A DNA stretch of 64,000 bases from Streptococcus sp. 29892. Lineage in GTDB: Bacteria > Bacillota > Bacilli > Lactobacillales > Streptococcaceae. The position numbers and the translations under genes were made by a program. Each line of letters starts with the position of its first letter. The stretch's first letter is position 1. The DNA lies in the NCBI RefSeq assembly GCF_032594935.1, contig NZ_CP118734.1:1392001-1456000 (forward strand), given 5' to 3'. The notes beneath the pieces are model-generated. The model was given only the letters and a program-made list of their open reading frames with translations, ran no database searches and had not been told where the DNA came from. Below are positions 37,276 to 46,846 of this stretch, one piece after another.

Positions 37276-37374
37276 GGGCACCTCTATAAACTCCCAAAAT
37301 TGCGAATTTGGAGTTACGAAAACCTTGTTAAATCAACATTTTAAATTTTAGAAAATTAGTTTTTAGAGATTCCC
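37276..37374. mobile_element. MITE-like element with terminal inverted repeats
   Basis: A 99-bp non-coding element starts GGGCACCTCTATAAAC and ends GTTTTTAGAGATTCCC (inverted, 12-13 of 16 matching). It is flanked on both sides by TTTA, a likely 4-bp target duplication. Inside is a hairpin AACTCC...GGAGTT. This is the form of a miniature element moved by an IS transposase encoded elsewhere; the family cannot be fixed by eye. Confidence 0.6.
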
Positions 37375-37438
37375 TTTATTCTATGCAAAACCAGAAATGG
37401 CTTCTTCTAGATCTTTTAAAGACATTTAGCCATAGCTA

Positions 37439-38488
37439 TCAGAATATTTTCCCATCTTCTTGTTTTACTCCTGGAACGGCATCACTGTTCACTTCATCAA
37501 AGGGATATAAATATTCAGCTAACCTTTCTTCAATAACTTTAATCTCTACTTCAATGTTATGTTTTTTCCAAATCTGAGTATTATTAACTGATTGTTGTGG
37601 ATTAAATTTTTTGAATTGCATACTGTGTAGTGAATTATCCAGACCAGTTAGCATCTCAATCTTCGCAACTGTTTCATCATATTTATAAATCATATCTTCA
37701 AAACGCAATTTAATGACCTGATTAGTATTATAACTTTCTACTTTCCCACTTTTACGCGTGTATAGAAACCAGTCGCAGAAAGTATTTACATCATCCGTTG
37801 GACAAATATTCTCTTTCCAGTAGAAGCGGTTACTTGTGTAAACATCTCTTGGATCGCGGTCTACAATAAAAACGGTGATATCATCAGAAAAGTAACGAAG
37901 AATTCGATTGAGATTCTGAGATGGAACCAACTGATCAACCTCTAGGAATGGCAGTCCTTCTGGATTAGCCGCCTGCATTAACGAAGCAACATAGTTCTGA
38001 ACAGATTCAATGAACTTTTCCTGCGAAGGGTGCGAACAAAATATTCGTTCTCGGGATAGAATACTCTTTTTCCCATTTGTTAATTTTCGTAATATCTTAT
38101 CCCATTGAATCAATATATAATACAGTACTTTTCCTTTGTCATATACATCATAGAACCACCAGCCAGGATATGAAAAATCAATTATAGAATCAATGAACTT
38201 TCTAGTCAACTTCATGTATTGATTGTTGAAAAAAGGCTCGTACCTTGCATTGAAAAAGGTACCGGCATTGAATTCCGATAATCTCTTAAAGCGCTTTAGA
38301 GCATGACCTGCATTGTGCCTGTCATGGCATTCACATAAATAATGTTCTAAATCAGAAACACCATCAATATCATATAAAAAGCGAAACTCATAATTCGTCA
38401 AATCCTTCACACAGGAGTACTCCGCAACCAAGTCTGTCAATGCACTTGAGCCGCTACCATAAAAACTTGCGCAAGTTATTATTTTCAT
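37439..38488 (-). CDS. Sulfotransferase-like protein of the capsule locus
   Basis: A 349-aa protein with a P-loop-like FYGSGSSALTDLV (residues 9-21), corresponding to the 5'-phosphosulfate loop of PAPS sulfotransferases. IVDRDPRDVYTSNRF (209-222) matches the 3'-phosphate motif R-x7-S (R211/S219). EVDQLVPSQN and the C-terminal LRFEDMIYKYDETV also fit the family. No membrane segment is seen. If active it would transfer sulfate from PAPS to a capsule sugar, which is unusual for a streptococcus. Alternatives are a kinase-like or stealth-type transferase using the same fold. The Shine-Dalgarno is weak. It follows wzx in the operon. Confidence 0.7.
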   Translation of the reverse strand: MKIITCASFYGSGSSALTDLVAEYSCVKDLTNYEFRFLYDIDGVSDLEHYLCECHDRHNAGHALKRFKRLSEFNAGTFFNARYEPFFNNQYMKLTRKFIDSIIDFSYPGWWFYDVYDKGKVLYYILIQWDKILRKLTNGKKSILSRERIFCSHPSQEKFIESVQNYVASLMQAANPEGLPFLEVDQLVPSQNLNRILRYFSDDITVFIVDRDPRDVYTSNRFYWKENICPTDDVNTFCDWFLYTRKSGKVESYNTNQVIKLRFEDMIYKYDETVAKIEMLTGLDNSLHSMQFKKFNPQQSVNNTQIWKKHNIEVEIKVIEERLAEYLYPFDEVNSDAVPGVKQEDGKIF

Positions 38489-38534
38489 TCTACTATATCC
38501 TAACTAAAGCATAATTAAAATCTACAAATAAACA

Positions 38535-39998
38535 TTATTTACGAGCTAATTGCCTTCTTACTGTATTGAATAGCGATAGTAACTCTATTCTTGTATTGTT
38601 AAATATCATCAAAACTCCAAAATAGACTATAATACAGGTAAGAACCCCAACAATGTTAAAGAAAATATTTTTTTCAATTATATTTTGAAAAAGTAGTCCT
38701 AAACATCCCATTATACTTGCTGCACCAACATATACATTTAATTCTTTTGGATAATCTTTGAGCCTAAAATTTGCAACTTTTGACGCTATCCAATAATGCG
38801 TAACTGTCAACTGCCATCTTATTACAAAAGAAACATAGGTTATAACCATAAAACTACTATGCTCAAAATATAACAAACCCGTTGCAAGTAGCAGAGCTTG
38901 CAATATATTAGATAAAAATACATAGCCTGGTTTCCCCTTGGAAAGAATTGCATAGGCTCCTATATCCGCAAATATGACGCTCTCGCACATGACAAATCCC
39001 CATAAGCCGACAAAGAGTGAGGCTTCCTCCCATTGTGGTCCAAGTAGTGTTAGCGTAATAAACTTACGAAAAATAAAGATACCTACCCCTAAAGGAATAG
39101 TAAATAAACCAATAGACTTTTGAAAATTATTTACTGTTCGGTTAAAAGAGTCCGAGTCATTTTGTACTTTAGATAGTGTCGCAAATAACACATTCATAGT
39201 TGAAGCAGTAATAATCGAAATGATTTGATTTACAGTCGTAATTGAAATCTTATACAAACCTAGATAATACGAGCCTAATGATTGGCTAATAATAAAAACT
39301 GCAACATTCGAAACTAACCATGATGAAAGAGTCTCCAACATTGACCCTCCGCAAAACATAAACATGCTCTTCAGTTGCTCATAATCATAGTGAAGTTTTA
39401 TGCGTTGCGTGGACCATATTATTAGAATAACGGTAATCACTAACTCCCCCACCAGGTTTCCAATGACCAACGACCAGTAAGATTGGGTGTATAGTGCTAA
39501 AGGTATCGTCACAAGTACAGGGATGAGCTTGGCAATAACTCTAATAATCCCGAGCTTTTTATAGTGAAAATTCTTTCTATATACTGCATATTGAATACTA
39601 GAATAGGACATCAGAGGCAATACTAAGGAATAGACTCTAATCACCGTCTCATAACCAGATACACCACTGAGGTTAGCAAGTGTTTCTGCATTTAGAAATA
39701 TTAAAAGATAAAAAAATATCGAGACACCCAGATTTGTCCAAAAGGCTACACTGATATACTCATCTTGTTCTGAGGAAGAAACAAATTGATGCTGTACAAT
39801 ATATTTTTGGAAACCCGCATCTGTAAACATCTCAGCAAACGTAGTAATCATCATAATTGACGCGACAAGGCCAAATATTTCTGGTGTTAGAAGTCTCGCC
39901 AGAATCATATTGGTGATTGGCGAAATAAACTTAACAATAATTTCTGTCACTAACGACCACTTAACTGCCGATGTAACTTGATTTGACTCTACACTCAC
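38535..39998 (-). CDS. wzx: Wzx flippase (MOP-family polysaccharide transporter)
   Basis: A 487-aa integral membrane protein with 12-14 hydrophobic segments. It starts with the MOP/PST signature VKWSLVTEIIVKFISPITNMILARLLTP-like region (residues 13-40) and GLVASIMMITTFAEMFTDAGF. It moves undecaprenyl-linked repeat units across the membrane. It overlaps wzy by 4 nt, so the two are coupled. As in all Wzy-dependent loci, these two genes mark the capsule as a Wzx/Wzy type, in line with wzd/wze/wzh upstream. Confidence 0.88.
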   Translation of the reverse strand: MSVESNQVTSAVKWSLVTEIIVKFISPITNMILARLLTPEIFGLVASIMMITTFAEMFTDAGFQKYIVQHQFVSSSEQDEYISVAFWTNLGVSIFFYLLIFLNAETLANLSGVSGYETVIRVYSLVLPLMSYSSIQYAVYRKNFHYKKLGIIRVIAKLIPVLVTIPLALYTQSYWSLVIGNLVGELVITVILIIWSTQRIKLHYDYEQLKSMFMFCGGSMLETLSSWLVSNVAVFIISQSLGSYYLGLYKISITTVNQIISIITASTMNVLFATLSKVQNDSDSFNRTVNNFQKSIGLFTIPLGVGIFIFRKFITLTLLGPQWEEASLFVGLWGFVMCESVIFADIGAYAILSKGKPGYVFLSNILQALLLATGLLYFEHSSFMVITYVSFVIRWQLTVTHYWIASKVANFRLKDYPKELNVYVGAASIMGCLGLLFQNIIEKNIFFNIVGVLTCIIVYFGVLMIFNNTRIELLSLFNTVRRQLARK

Positions 39999-41428
39999 TT
40001 TCTTAATTCCACCTTACTACCTGTTTTACCTAAAAATGCAGTTCTGCGACATGTGGTTTGTATATATATTCTAATAAAAATCAAAGAATAAGATATTGCC
40101 TTCCAAATATAGTATGAATCTCTACGTGGTAATGTAAACCATAAAAACAACAAGATACTTATCCTGTACAGTTCCCATGGGCTAGTATGTTCTTTCAAAT
40201 TTTTGACTCGTAAAAACGAAAAAATTATAAGACAAACGATAAAAATAGCAATTAAACCAAACCAACCAAAATTGATATAGGCCTCTGCGTTAAGGGAAAA
40301 ACCTAAACCGAATGAATATTGCCAAAAATATTGAGAGTGCCAAGTTTCAAATATCCTAGATTGCTGATTTATTACATTTACAATACCTGTAATATCTAAA
40401 AAAGAAGGTATCGAACCGCCAATAGCAGACAAAATATATCCTTGCCCCCATAAAAAAGCTTCTTGCCCTGGAACAATATACATCATCGTAAATAGTGGAA
40501 AAACACTAATTCCTAACTCAGATAAAAAGCCTACCAAGAAGTTTCCGCCTGATAAGGCAAATAGGATATCTTCTCCTGTTCTATATGCATATACTACTCG
40601 GATAAAGATAATCAGCAATAGACCAATGAAGCTAATCTTAGATATATCTTTCCAATTATATTTAATATTCCCACTATTTTTGTTGTATGAAACAAGAGCT
40701 AAGATAAGCAATCCTGAAATACCTGTTGTCCTATCGCCACAAAGAGCAGTGAGAACTAACCAGATAAATACACCGAAGCGTGCTACTTGTGAACTCTTAT
40801 CGCTTCTGAAGATAATTGTTAAGAGGGAAAATGGCATGAACATAAACTCTAAAAAGGTTACTAGCGTTGGAATGTTCTCTTCAAAAGCCCTAACAGCATA
40901 ATACCCCCCTTCTAAACTTGTAAGAAATTTCATTGCAACAAGAGGTAGAGCTAAAATTGAAGTTCCCAAAAAACCCAACCATGCTACCCTACCAACTTCT
41001 AGAGGATTGTACTGATCAATAACATAGTGTTTCTCTTTTTGTAGTATGGAAACACAAATAATCCCAGCATAGCCTGCCACTACATTGCTAAGGGACGAAA
41101 AAATAGACACATCTTTCAAAAAAATTTTTAACGTACTAATATAGAAATCATAGAATGGGATATCTAGAGCTACCAGAAGTAATTGTCCATTTTGAAAAAC
41201 ATAAAATGCCATTAAAAACAGAGTGATAGGATTTATAACTCCCCCATTTAATTTGTTTATATAGACGATTTCAAGAATAAAAATTATTAAACTACTGAGA
41301 ATGCTAAATTTTATTGTAAAATCTTCCTCAAAAGAGGAGCTTGTAAAAAATAGGAAAAATGCATATAACATGACGACTATAGCTCCAAATGCCACAGTCA
41401 TAAAGTTTTTTTTAGAAATAACTAACAT
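39995..41428 (-). CDS. wzy: Capsular polysaccharide polymerase Wzy
   Basis: A 477-aa protein with about 12 membrane segments and a large loop in the C-terminal half (about residues 320-410), the typical layout of O-antigen/capsule polymerases. Sequence is not conserved among Wzy proteins, so the call rests on topology, the position next to wzx, and FGLGFSLNAEAYINFGWFG-like sequence (an oligosaccharide-repeat-polymerase pattern). A GTG reading from 41473 has no Shine-Dalgarno; the ATG at 41428 has AGAAAGAG 8 nt upstream. Confidence 0.8.
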   Translation of the reverse strand: MLVISKKNFMTVAFGAIVVMLYAFFLFFTSSSFEEDFTIKFSILSSLIIFILEIVYINKLNGGVINPITLFLMAFYVFQNGQLLLVALDIPFYDFYISTLKIFLKDVSIFSSLSNVVAGYAGIICVSILQKEKHYVIDQYNPLEVGRVAWLGFLGTSILALPLVAMKFLTSLEGGYYAVRAFEENIPTLVTFLEFMFMPFSLLTIIFRSDKSSQVARFGVFIWLVLTALCGDRTTGISGLLILALVSYNKNSGNIKYNWKDISKISFIGLLLIIFIRVVYAYRTGEDILFALSGGNFLVGFLSELGISVFPLFTMMYIVPGQEAFLWGQGYILSAIGGSIPSFLDITGIVNVINQQSRIFETWHSQYFWQYSFGLGFSLNAEAYINFGWFGLIAIFIVCLIIFSFLRVKNLKEHTSPWELYRISILLFLWFTLPRRDSYYIWKAISYSLIFIRIYIQTTCRRTAFLGKTGSKVELRK

Positions 41429-41669
41429 TCTAATACTCTTTCTGTTGATTAATTTTCTATTGAATCCTGTCACTAGAAAATTTATTGAAATTTACAAAGT
41501 CTACATACGGTTCCCTAACTTAGGAAATAACGATTTGAGATTAGTAACATTGTTTGTTGTTAACTTTACTTTACACCTACTGAATATATCACCTGTCCTG
41601 ATTCTCCAACAAGGGATTCTATAATTTTTCACGAAAACTCAAATGGTTCACTATAAAGTAGCAACCTGC

Positions 41670-42821
41670 CTAAAAGGAGTTGCTGTAAATTTCCTTCATT
41701 TTTACTTCAACTCGCTCTAAAGAATATTTTTCACTAGATATAAGTGAACATTGAGAAAATTGCTTATATAAAACTGCATCGTCAAGGATTCTTGTTATAG
41801 CTACAATAAACTCATCTACTGCTGAGTTTTCTACAGTATACCCATTTTTTCCATCCTCTACTAAATCTCTATTTCCACGACAATTCGATACTATTAAAGG
41901 TAGTCCAGTTGCCATTGCTTCAAGTAAATTTACAGGAAGGCCTTCACGTTTAGAACTAGATAGGGCAATATCAGAAACTCTCATCAAATCAGGAATATCT
42001 TTTCTATAACCTAACAGAAGCACTGATTCTTCTAAACCTTTATCCTTTATGAGTTGGCGATAAGTATTCAATAATACTCCTTTACCAACCAGCAATAGAA
42101 CAATATCCTTTCTTGTTTTTGAAAGTTGTTCCATCATTTCAATTAAAATAGATTGATTTTTATTGGCATTCAATTCTCCGACAAAAATTAGGTACTTTTT
42201 ATTCTGGTCTAAACCCAGTACTAACTTTAGTTGAGCCTTTGTATTATCTGATATTGGTGAGAACTTCTCTAAATTTACTCCTACACCATTCACCAAGTGC
42301 AACCCCTTCATTTTGAAACGCTTCTTAGCAATAGCATAGTCCTCTTCATTGATAGTAATAATAGTATCTGTAAAGTAAGATAATATTTTTTCTACAGGGT
42401 AAAAAAGAAGCCACCCTACTCTACTTCCGCCTTTATAAAAATGAAAACCATGAGCGGTATACATATTATTGTCCACTTTGTGACAGTAACCTAAGATACG
42501 CCCTATTAGCCCTCCGATTGGGGTATGACTATGAACTAAATCATAGGTATTATCAGACATCACTCTATTCAACATTCTAAATGCGAGCCAATTACCAGGG
42601 TGAAACGGATTTCTTTGAAAGGGAATATCATATACGTTGACTTTATTTGCCTCTAAAAATTGTTTTAATTCTTGTACACTCTCAATAGAAATTGTACCTG
42701 AATGAGAAAAATTGGCTGCTACATCAACCTCAAAACCAAGTAACTGTAATATTTTTATATTGGAAATATTAAATTGTCCAATCATTGAAGCAACAGAGGC
42801 TACAATAAGAGCTTTTTTCAT
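41670..42821 (-). CDS. Glycosyltransferase family 4
   Basis: A 383-aa GT-B group 1 transferase. The N-terminal half has YDLVHSHTPIGGLIGRI and YTAHGFHFYKGG, as in EpsD/CapM-like transferases. The C-terminal half has LIFVGELNANKNQSILI, VSDIALSSSKREGLPVNLLEAMATGLP and IVSNCRGNRDLV. It builds the lipid-linked repeat; donor unknown. Similar proteins often act early, soon after the initiating transferase. The Shine-Dalgarno is weak. The gene is separated from the GT2 upstream by 754 gene-free bases. Confidence 0.87.
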   Translation of the reverse strand: MKKALIVASVASMIGQFNISNIKILQLLGFEVDVAANFSHSGTISIESVQELKQFLEANKVNVYDIPFQRNPFHPGNWLAFRMLNRVMSDNTYDLVHSHTPIGGLIGRILGYCHKVDNNMYTAHGFHFYKGGSRVGWLLFYPVEKILSYFTDTIITINEEDYAIAKKRFKMKGLHLVNGVGVNLEKFSPISDNTKAQLKLVLGLDQNKKYLIFVGELNANKNQSILIEMMEQLSKTRKDIVLLLVGKGVLLNTYRQLIKDKGLEESVLLLGYRKDIPDLMRVSDIALSSSKREGLPVNLLEAMATGLPLIVSNCRGNRDLVEDGKNGYTVENSAVDEFIVAITRILDDAVLYKQFSQCSLISSEKYSLERVEVKMKEIYSNSF

Positions 42822-43575
42822 ACTAAATACTTCTTTCTTTAATCGGATGACTTTTTTTAAAATTATCTATCTGATAATTAAAATCATACATGTGTTGAGA
42901 CGAGAAACAGACCCAATCAATCCTATCGGATAACTTAAGTTTTGACACCTACTAACAATTTAGATCTTATTCAATACATATCCATACTAACACTCATTTT
43001 TCTAAAACGGAAAAAAATTATCTCCCAAAGGTACACAGGAATATCACTAAATCAATACTGCGTTCTAAAATATACTTAACTACTTAATTTACTTCTATAG
43101 TTATTAAAGAAACTTATTCTCGCACTCCCTACAAAATGAAACAATAGTTCGGGTTAACTCCGAATCCATTTTGATTATTTAGTAAGTGTCGGCAGGCCTT
43201 CAACACTAAATTTCGGTACATGAAGGTTACAGCATCACAAACCATTAATTCTACCGTTATCCCTTTAAAAGATTTATTATAGCATTGTAAATAGAGACGC
43301 GGTATTACAACGAGAAATATTTAAAATCGCAAATAGAACTTAATATCTGAGTCAACAGTAGTAGATTTTTTCGCTTGCATTATAACCAATCTTAGCCACT
43401 TCTGATATGTTTTCTCTTAAAAGAGAATATTCGGGTATTTCTTATACTCTTGGGAACCAAACACTTATTAAGATATTCGTTTCTAATTTCATAGTTACTT
43501 TGAGTTTACGCCATACATTTTTTATAGAAATAAACCAGCAATAGGAACAAGTATGTTTTTTATGGTACACATTTA
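42822..43575. other. Long gene-free region inside the cps operon
   Basis: 754 bp between two glycosyltransferase genes of the same strand hold no intact gene. On the minus strand two short open stretches (about 43284-43132, and broken frames around 43380-43500) may be decayed coding sequence, but I can assign no family. A deleted or displaced cps gene is the simplest explanation. Confidence 0.45.
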
Positions 43576-44388
43576 TTATTTTTTCATTGATACAAGTACC
43601 CTTCTTAAATATTTTAATTCATCAAAAATAGTGATTGCAATATAAAAGGGTAAACTTATTTTTTTCTGCTTTAATAATTCCATGAAATTCAATCTGTTCC
43701 CTTCTTGCATACCTTTTAAGTTACCTGATAGACCTCGCTCCCCAAAACCTCGCTTTCCACGATCATAGTGAACATTCTGTTCGGGTAAATAATAATATCC
43801 ATATGCATGACAAATTCTTAAAAAGTATTGTCTATCCTCAGAATAATGGCGTTTCTCATCATATCCACCAATTTCATCAAAGATTGATTTTTTAAAAAGC
43901 ACTGTTGAAGTCTGTGGAAACATCTTGATACAAATTTCTTGAATATTTGCTCTATGAAGTCTATCTATCTTGCGTCCAAGAATAGTTAATGGAAAGGTGG
44001 TATGATTACCACCAATGAAATCAATACTATCATTTACTAAAATTTCATCAATTTGCCTTTCAATTTTATTCGCAAACCACTCGTCATCAGAATCTAGCAA
44101 AGCAATCCAAGTTCCTAAAGCATTTAACATTCCTACATTTCTTGCTCTAGAAACTCCTGCATTTTCTTGATTTATTAGGCGAATGTTAAGATATGGATAT
44201 TTTTTTGCATAATGTTCAACCTCGAATGCTGTCGAATCTGTAGAACCATCGTTAACTACAATAATTTCGTTAATATACTCCAAACAAGTTTGTAGCCTAA
44301 CTGATTCTAAAGCTCTTACTATAACATTCTCAGAATTGTAGGCTGGAATAACCACTGAGATAGATGATGTTTCTATATTTTTTCCCAA
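43576..44388 (-). CDS. Glycosyltransferase family 2
   Basis: A 270-aa GT-A fold transferase. ISVVIPAYNSENVIVRALES begins the nucleotide-binding domain, IIVVNDGSTDST follows, and the metal-binding DxD is LLDSDDEWF near residue 99. DYxEDRQYFLR-like HYSEDRQYFLRI contains the ED motif of the acceptor site. The start is TTG, supported by AAGGAGA at 7-nt spacing. Cytoplasmic, adding one sugar to the capsule repeat; donor unknown. Confidence 0.88.
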   Translation of the reverse strand: MGKNIETSSISVVIPAYNSENVIVRALESVRLQTCLEYINEIIVVNDGSTDSTAFEVEHYAKKYPYLNIRLINQENAGVSRARNVGMLNALGTWIALLDSDDEWFANKIERQIDEILVNDSIDFIGGNHTTFPLTILGRKIDRLHRANIQEICIKMFPQTSTVLFKKSIFDEIGGYDEKRHYSEDRQYFLRICHAYGYYYLPEQNVHYDRGKRGFGERGLSGNLKGMQEGNRLNFMELLKQKKISLPFYIAITIFDELKYLRRVLVSMKK

Positions 44389-44590
44389 AACTCTGTCTCC
44401 TTATTGTATCTTTTTAATCAGTTCTGTGAGAATACCCGATATCATTCAATAATCTTTATAAACAGTACTTAAACCAAATTTATACTACTACAGTTAAAGT
44501 TTCTGCGTGATGCAAAACATTAAATGCAATAAAACAATTTACTTACAACTTGAGTCCGTTTAATTCTTTTATCCTTTAATTTTTGTTCTA

Positions 44591-45436
44591 TCATAATTCT
44601 GTATTTTTTATTGATTCCTCAAAATCGATTACCTGATATTCAAAGTCATAACGACTCATCTCTTTTTCATAAACAAGATTTCCAAATACTTTCTTCACTG
44701 TATCAAAATGGAACAATAACTTTATGACTGGATTAAATATTTTTGTAAAATATATTTTCTTTCCATGTACTTCAGCTATTACTTTAACCAATTCAGAAGT
44801 ATTGACATATTCTGAATTTTGTGGACAAAACAGCCCACGCAACTCTAACTCTATAACTTTCCTGATAAATTCACAGAGGTTATCAATATGCAACATACTT
44901 CTAGAATTTAAAATTTTTGGAAAAATTGGTGTTAACTGAGTTAACTTTGATAAATTCGAATAATTTCCCTTAGAAGCTTTCCCATAAACTATAGGTGGTC
45001 TCACAATAACCAATTTAAACTGGCAGTCACGTAACTTGAGTAATTCCTCCTCAGCCTGGTACTTAGATTGACCATATTTCGTCGTTGGAATTGCCAGGGT
45101 TGAACTTGCTATTTTACCAGTATTGAGACCATACACACTCATGGTACTCAAGAAAATAAATTGAGAAACTCCTGCTTTTTTTGCTTTTTTTGCAATCAAA
45201 ACTGGTAAATCAGTATTTACTTTCTTATACTCCTCATATGAAATTTTTTTCTCACGCTTGTGTACAATTGCGGCAACATGAAAAATAGAGTCATAGCCTG
45301 AAAAATCAAACTCTTCCCAATTGGGATCTAATAAATCAAGGGTATCAATTTCAAAATTACTATCCTTATTTTTCACGTATTCTTCAAACGAAGTTCCAAT
45401 ATATGAGTTTGCTCCTGTTATCAATACTCTTTTCAT
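44591..45436 (-). CDS. NAD-dependent sugar epimerase/reductase (SDR), probable UDP-4-keto-6-deoxy-HexNAc reductase
   Basis: A 281-aa extended short-chain dehydrogenase: NAD loop LITGANSYIGTSF, STMSVYGL with the Ser, and the catalytic Y-x3-K in TKYGQSKYQAEE (near residue 123). It resembles WbvR/WbpV-type enzymes, which reduce the 4-keto product of a 4,6-dehydratase to UDP-QuiNAc or UDP-FucNAc. The dehydratase is encoded three loci upstream and the initiating transferase just upstream, overlapping by 4 nt. This three-gene pattern suggests the first capsule sugar is an N-acetyl-6-deoxyhexosamine; the exact stereochemistry is inference. Confidence 0.75.
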   Translation of the reverse strand: MKRVLITGANSYIGTSFEEYVKNKDSNFEIDTLDLLDPNWEEFDFSGYDSIFHVAAIVHKREKKISYEEYKKVNTDLPVLIAKKAKKAGVSQFIFLSTMSVYGLNTGKIASSTLAIPTTKYGQSKYQAEEELLKLRDCQFKLVIVRPPIVYGKASKGNYSNLSKLTQLTPIFPKILNSRSMLHIDNLCEFIRKVIELELRGLFCPQNSEYVNTSELVKVIAEVHGKKIYFTKIFNPVIKLLFHFDTVKKVFGNLVYEKEMSRYDFEYQVIDFEESIKNTEL

Positions 45437-46035
45437 GACTTCCCTTTCTGCCCCGTTCCGCCTTCGACGACACCTTCACTTTTGGCTACGCTAATAAACG
45501 TTCCAAAAAAACACTTAATATCAAGCAGTAGCCCCATATTCTCAACATAGTAACCATCTAATTTTGACTTTTCATCAATCTCTAACTCATCACGGCCATT
45601 AATTTGAGCCCAACCAGTCAGACCTGGACGAATGTCATTTGCTCTATATTTATCTCGCTCCTCAATCAAATCGTATTGATTCCATAGGGCTGGACGTGGA
45701 CCAACAATAGCCATATCTCCTTTAAAAATATTGAATAGCTGTGGAAGTTCATCAAGGCTTGTCTTTCTCAAAAAACCACCAACTTTGGTAATCATAGCCG
45801 TCGGATCCTGCAAAAGATGGGTTGGCATATCGCTTGGAGCATCTACATACATAGAGCGGAATTTATAAATCATGAAATATGTCTTATTCTTTCCAACTCT
45901 TTTTTGCTTAAATAGTACTGGTCCCTTTGAATCCAGCTTGATTGCAATCGCAATAATGACTAAAATTGGGCTGAAAACAAGGATAGCCACTCCTGATAGC
46001 ACAATGTCAAAAACTCGTTTTAAAATTGGATACAT
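45433..46035 (-). CDS. Initiating undecaprenyl-phosphate sugar-phosphotransferase
   Basis: A 200-aa monotopic phosphoglycosyltransferase (PglC/WecP core). One re-entrant membrane helix (residues 10-32) is followed by KLDSKGPVLFKQKRVGK, FRSMYVDAP and the catalytic Asp-Glu SLDELPQLFN. IVGPRPAL and RPGLTGWAQINGRD are also present. It lacks the large N-terminal domain of CpsE-type WbaP enzymes, because here that place is taken by a separate dehydratase. It starts the repeat unit by moving a sugar-phosphate onto undecaprenyl phosphate. A strong AGGAGAGGG precedes the ATG; its Shine-Dalgarno abuts the end of the Fic pseudogene. Confidence 0.9.
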   Translation of the reverse strand: MYPILKRVFDIVLSGVAILVFSPILVIIAIAIKLDSKGPVLFKQKRVGKNKTYFMIYKFRSMYVDAPSDMPTHLLQDPTAMITKVGGFLRKTSLDELPQLFNIFKGDMAIVGPRPALWNQYDLIEERDKYRANDIRPGLTGWAQINGRDELEIDEKSKLDGYYVENMGLLLDIKCFFGTFISVAKSEGVVEGGTGQKGKS

Positions 46036-46044
46036 TTCCCTCTC

Positions 46045-46698
46045 CTAATACTCAATCCTAAAATAATCTAAATACTGCTTAAACCTGTCGTGTGCAGTCA
46101 GACAAATATCTAATAAAAATCCATCCTACTCTCCCCATTCAGAAAGCCCCCGATAATAGAAGTATTTCATATCATCACCAATGATGAAGGGCACATGCCC
46201 ATGTTTGAGGCACTCTTTAAACATAATCAACCGACCAACTCGACCATTACCATCTTGAAAGGGATGGATACGTTCGAATCGAACATGAAAGTCCAGTATA
46301 TCCTCAAAGGAAGTAGGGGATAGAGCATGATAATTTCTAAGTAATTCTTGCATGCCTGACTCCACATACTCGGGTAGAGTCGTTTCACGTCCGCCGACTT
46401 CATTTGGGTACGACTTATAGTCTCCGACTTGAAACCATGACTTCCGAGAATCAGAGGTGCCTCTCTTTAAGATAGCATGAATCTCCTTTATCCAAGTTTC
46501 ATTCAAATTATCTTGAAAGCTATCTAATAAAAAATCGACAGCCGTAAAATGATTGGTCGTTTCGATAATATCATCCACCTTTATGGTTGGATTGTCTTCA
46601 AAACCAATCGTATTGGTCTCATAGATATACCGTGTCTGGTCATGCGTCAGCTGACTACTTATATATAATTGGAATTGAAAGCCAGCTCTATTTGATTC
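46045..46698 (-). pseudogene. Decayed Fic-family AMP-transferase gene
   Basis: An uninterrupted 150-aa part (46126-46578) carries the Fic motif HPFQDGNGRVGR. Reading further in the same frame, upstream codons give QLTHDQTRYIYETNTIGF without an ATG before a TAA at 46699. Downstream, after a single TAG at 46126, comes DGFLLDICLTAHDRFKQYLD and a stop at 46045, which is the normal C-terminus of Fic proteins. So the gene lost its start and gained one nonsense codon. It lies between the 4,6-dehydratase gene and the initiating transferase gene, where no role in capsule synthesis is expected. Confidence 0.8.
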
Positions 46699-46846
46699 TT
46701 ATGATATAGACCACTTTTCAAACCTTAATTCTTTTCATCTAATAATCTATGACCTAACATATCTTACCTTAGGAAAGTATTCCAACCTTCCTAGAATCTA
46801 AATATTATTTAAACTCTAGGAAAGTAAAAATAACTTTTACTTTCTT

